Shown: piece after piece, positions 22,366 through 22,748 of the stretch
Layout of the letters: every line of letters begins with the position of its first letter
Position numbering within the stretch: the stretch's first letter is position 1
DNA from: CAYQDR01 sp964416315
GTDB taxonomy: Bacteria > Methylomirabilota > Methylomirabilia > Rokubacteriales > DASRDR01
NCBI GenBank assembly: GCA_964416315.1
Contig: CAYQDR010000079.1
Span: forward strand, 1 to 22,748
Length of the DNA: 22,748 nt
Direction: 5' to 3'
Made by a program: the position numbers and the translations under genes
The notes under the pieces: generated by a model
What the model was told of the DNA's origin: nothing
Databases searched by the model: none
What the model saw: only the letters and a program-made list of their open reading frames with translations

Positions 22366-22748
22366 ATGGCCTCGAGTGAGTCGCGGCCCACAGTCCAGCC
22401 CGGACAACAGGCTCCCGACTTCGTGCTGCCACTCGTCTCGGAGGACGGTCAGGCGGCGCTCGGCGAGTATCGAGGGCGCTCCCCGCTGCTCCTGGCATTG
22501 CTCCGCACCATCTGGTGACCCTTCTGCCGCAGGCGCATCACCCAGTTGGGTGAGACGCGACTGAAGCTCGAAAGGGCTGGTGTCGAGCTTCTGGCGGTCA
22601 CGGAGGGCCGGACGGAGCCGGTTCGGAACTACTTCCGTATGAGGCCGCCGCGCATCCGCGTGGCGTCGGATCCCGAGTGGCACATCTACCGCGCGTATGG
22701 CGTGCCGATGCCGCCCTCCACACCGGAGTATAAGCAGCTGCGGGCGAC
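22366..22748 (+). CDS. Selenocysteine-containing peroxiredoxin-like (AhpC/TSA) protein, partial
   Basis: The ATG at 22366 has a strong GGAGG 7 bases upstream. VQPGQQAPDFVLPLVSEDGQ is a typical AhpC/TSA start. Codon 51 is TGA (22516-22518) within LLRTIW-TGA-PFCRRRI. The family normally has a Cys here (W/Y-C-P-F-C-R-R), making the motif UxxC. The frame continues without further stops to the window end with family-like sequence: LKLERAGVELLAVTEG, RMRPPRIRVASDPEWHIYRAY. A hairpin with SECIS-like features follows the TGA. These points favour reading the TGA as selenocysteine, giving a thiol/selenol peroxidase or disulfide reductase. The alternative is a recent nonsense mutation (TGC or TGT to TGA). 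The C-terminus lies outside the window. Selenocysteine machinery (selA, selB, selC, selD) is not visible here. Confidence 0.8.
22534..22557 (+). promoter_or_regulatory. Bacterial SECIS-like hairpin downstream of the TGA
   Basis: TCACCC (22538-22543) pairs perfectly with GGGTGA (22548-22553) around the 4-base loop AGTT, whose second base is G. GCG/CGC pairs extend it across a small CA/GA internal loop. The apical loop starts 26 bases after the TGA, within the range known for bacterial SECIS elements (about 16-37), which also favour a G among the first two loop bases. In bacteria SelB binds such a hairpin inside the coding sequence. Confidence 0.65.

Noticed and set aside
22014..22379. 121-codon frame before the selenoprotein, with GGGAGG upstream
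   Set aside because: Composition is Arg/Gly-rich without a domain, and it overlaps the much better supported start at 22366.
1..22748. CRISPR array or tandem repeat arrays
   Set aside because: No regularly spaced direct repeats were seen; the only long exact repeat is the 30-bp pair at 2358 and 11147.

Overview
The window is about 22.7 kb of very GC-rich bacterial DNA. It holds a UbiD-type decarboxylase, a half-size permease, a truncated ABC substrate-binding protein of the PF04392 type, an arginase-family hydrolase, a DMSO-reductase-family molybdoenzyme, several response regulators and a probable selenoprotein. That mix suggests an uncultured soil or subsurface lineage such as Candidatus Rokubacteria/Methylomirabilota. 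This is inference; no 16S rRNA or ribosomal marker is present.

Layout. (1) 1-2058, minus strand: permease followed by ubiD, with a TATAAT promoter upstream. (2) 2183-2386: a strong sigma70-type promoter and a tRNA-Gln(CTG)/tRNA-Glu(CTC) pair. (3) 2358-11176: an 8.8-kb genomic island bounded by an exact 30-bp direct repeat. One copy is the 3' end of tRNA-Glu; the other lies at 11147-11176. Next to tRNA-Glu is an internally deleted tyrosine recombinase. The cargo is a DUF4143 ATPase with a double-palindrome operator, a zinc-ribbon protein, an AbiEi antitoxin fragment, three DUF433 antitoxins (one paired with a DUF5615 toxin), a DUF2283 protein, and a DUF1156 DNA methylase plus DUF499 ATPase. 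The last two are the wreck of a methylase-ATPase(-helicase) defence system. Most large island genes are truncated, frameshifted or chimeric, so the island is a decaying relic. (4) 11177-12416: a truncated, frameshifted IS21-family istA, then a DUF429 gene broken by the insertion and by a frameshift. (5) 12892-16375: arginase-family hydrolase, molybdopterin oxidoreductase and a small overlapping helical-repeat protein. (6) 16517-17374: a 5'-truncated ABC substrate-binding protein. (7) 17513-21795: a receiver-GAF-HD-GYP protein, two stand-alone receiver proteins, and an acyl carrier protein followed by what looks like a vestige of fabF. (8) 22366-end: a peroxiredoxin-like gene with an in-frame TGA where the family has the first Cys of a CxxC motif, followed by a bacterial SECIS-like hairpin. 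It is best read as a selenoprotein.

The two most notable signals are the selenocysteine peroxiredoxin-like gene at the right edge, which ordinary gene calling would split at the TGA, and the tRNA-Glu island carrying defence and toxin-antitoxin remnants.
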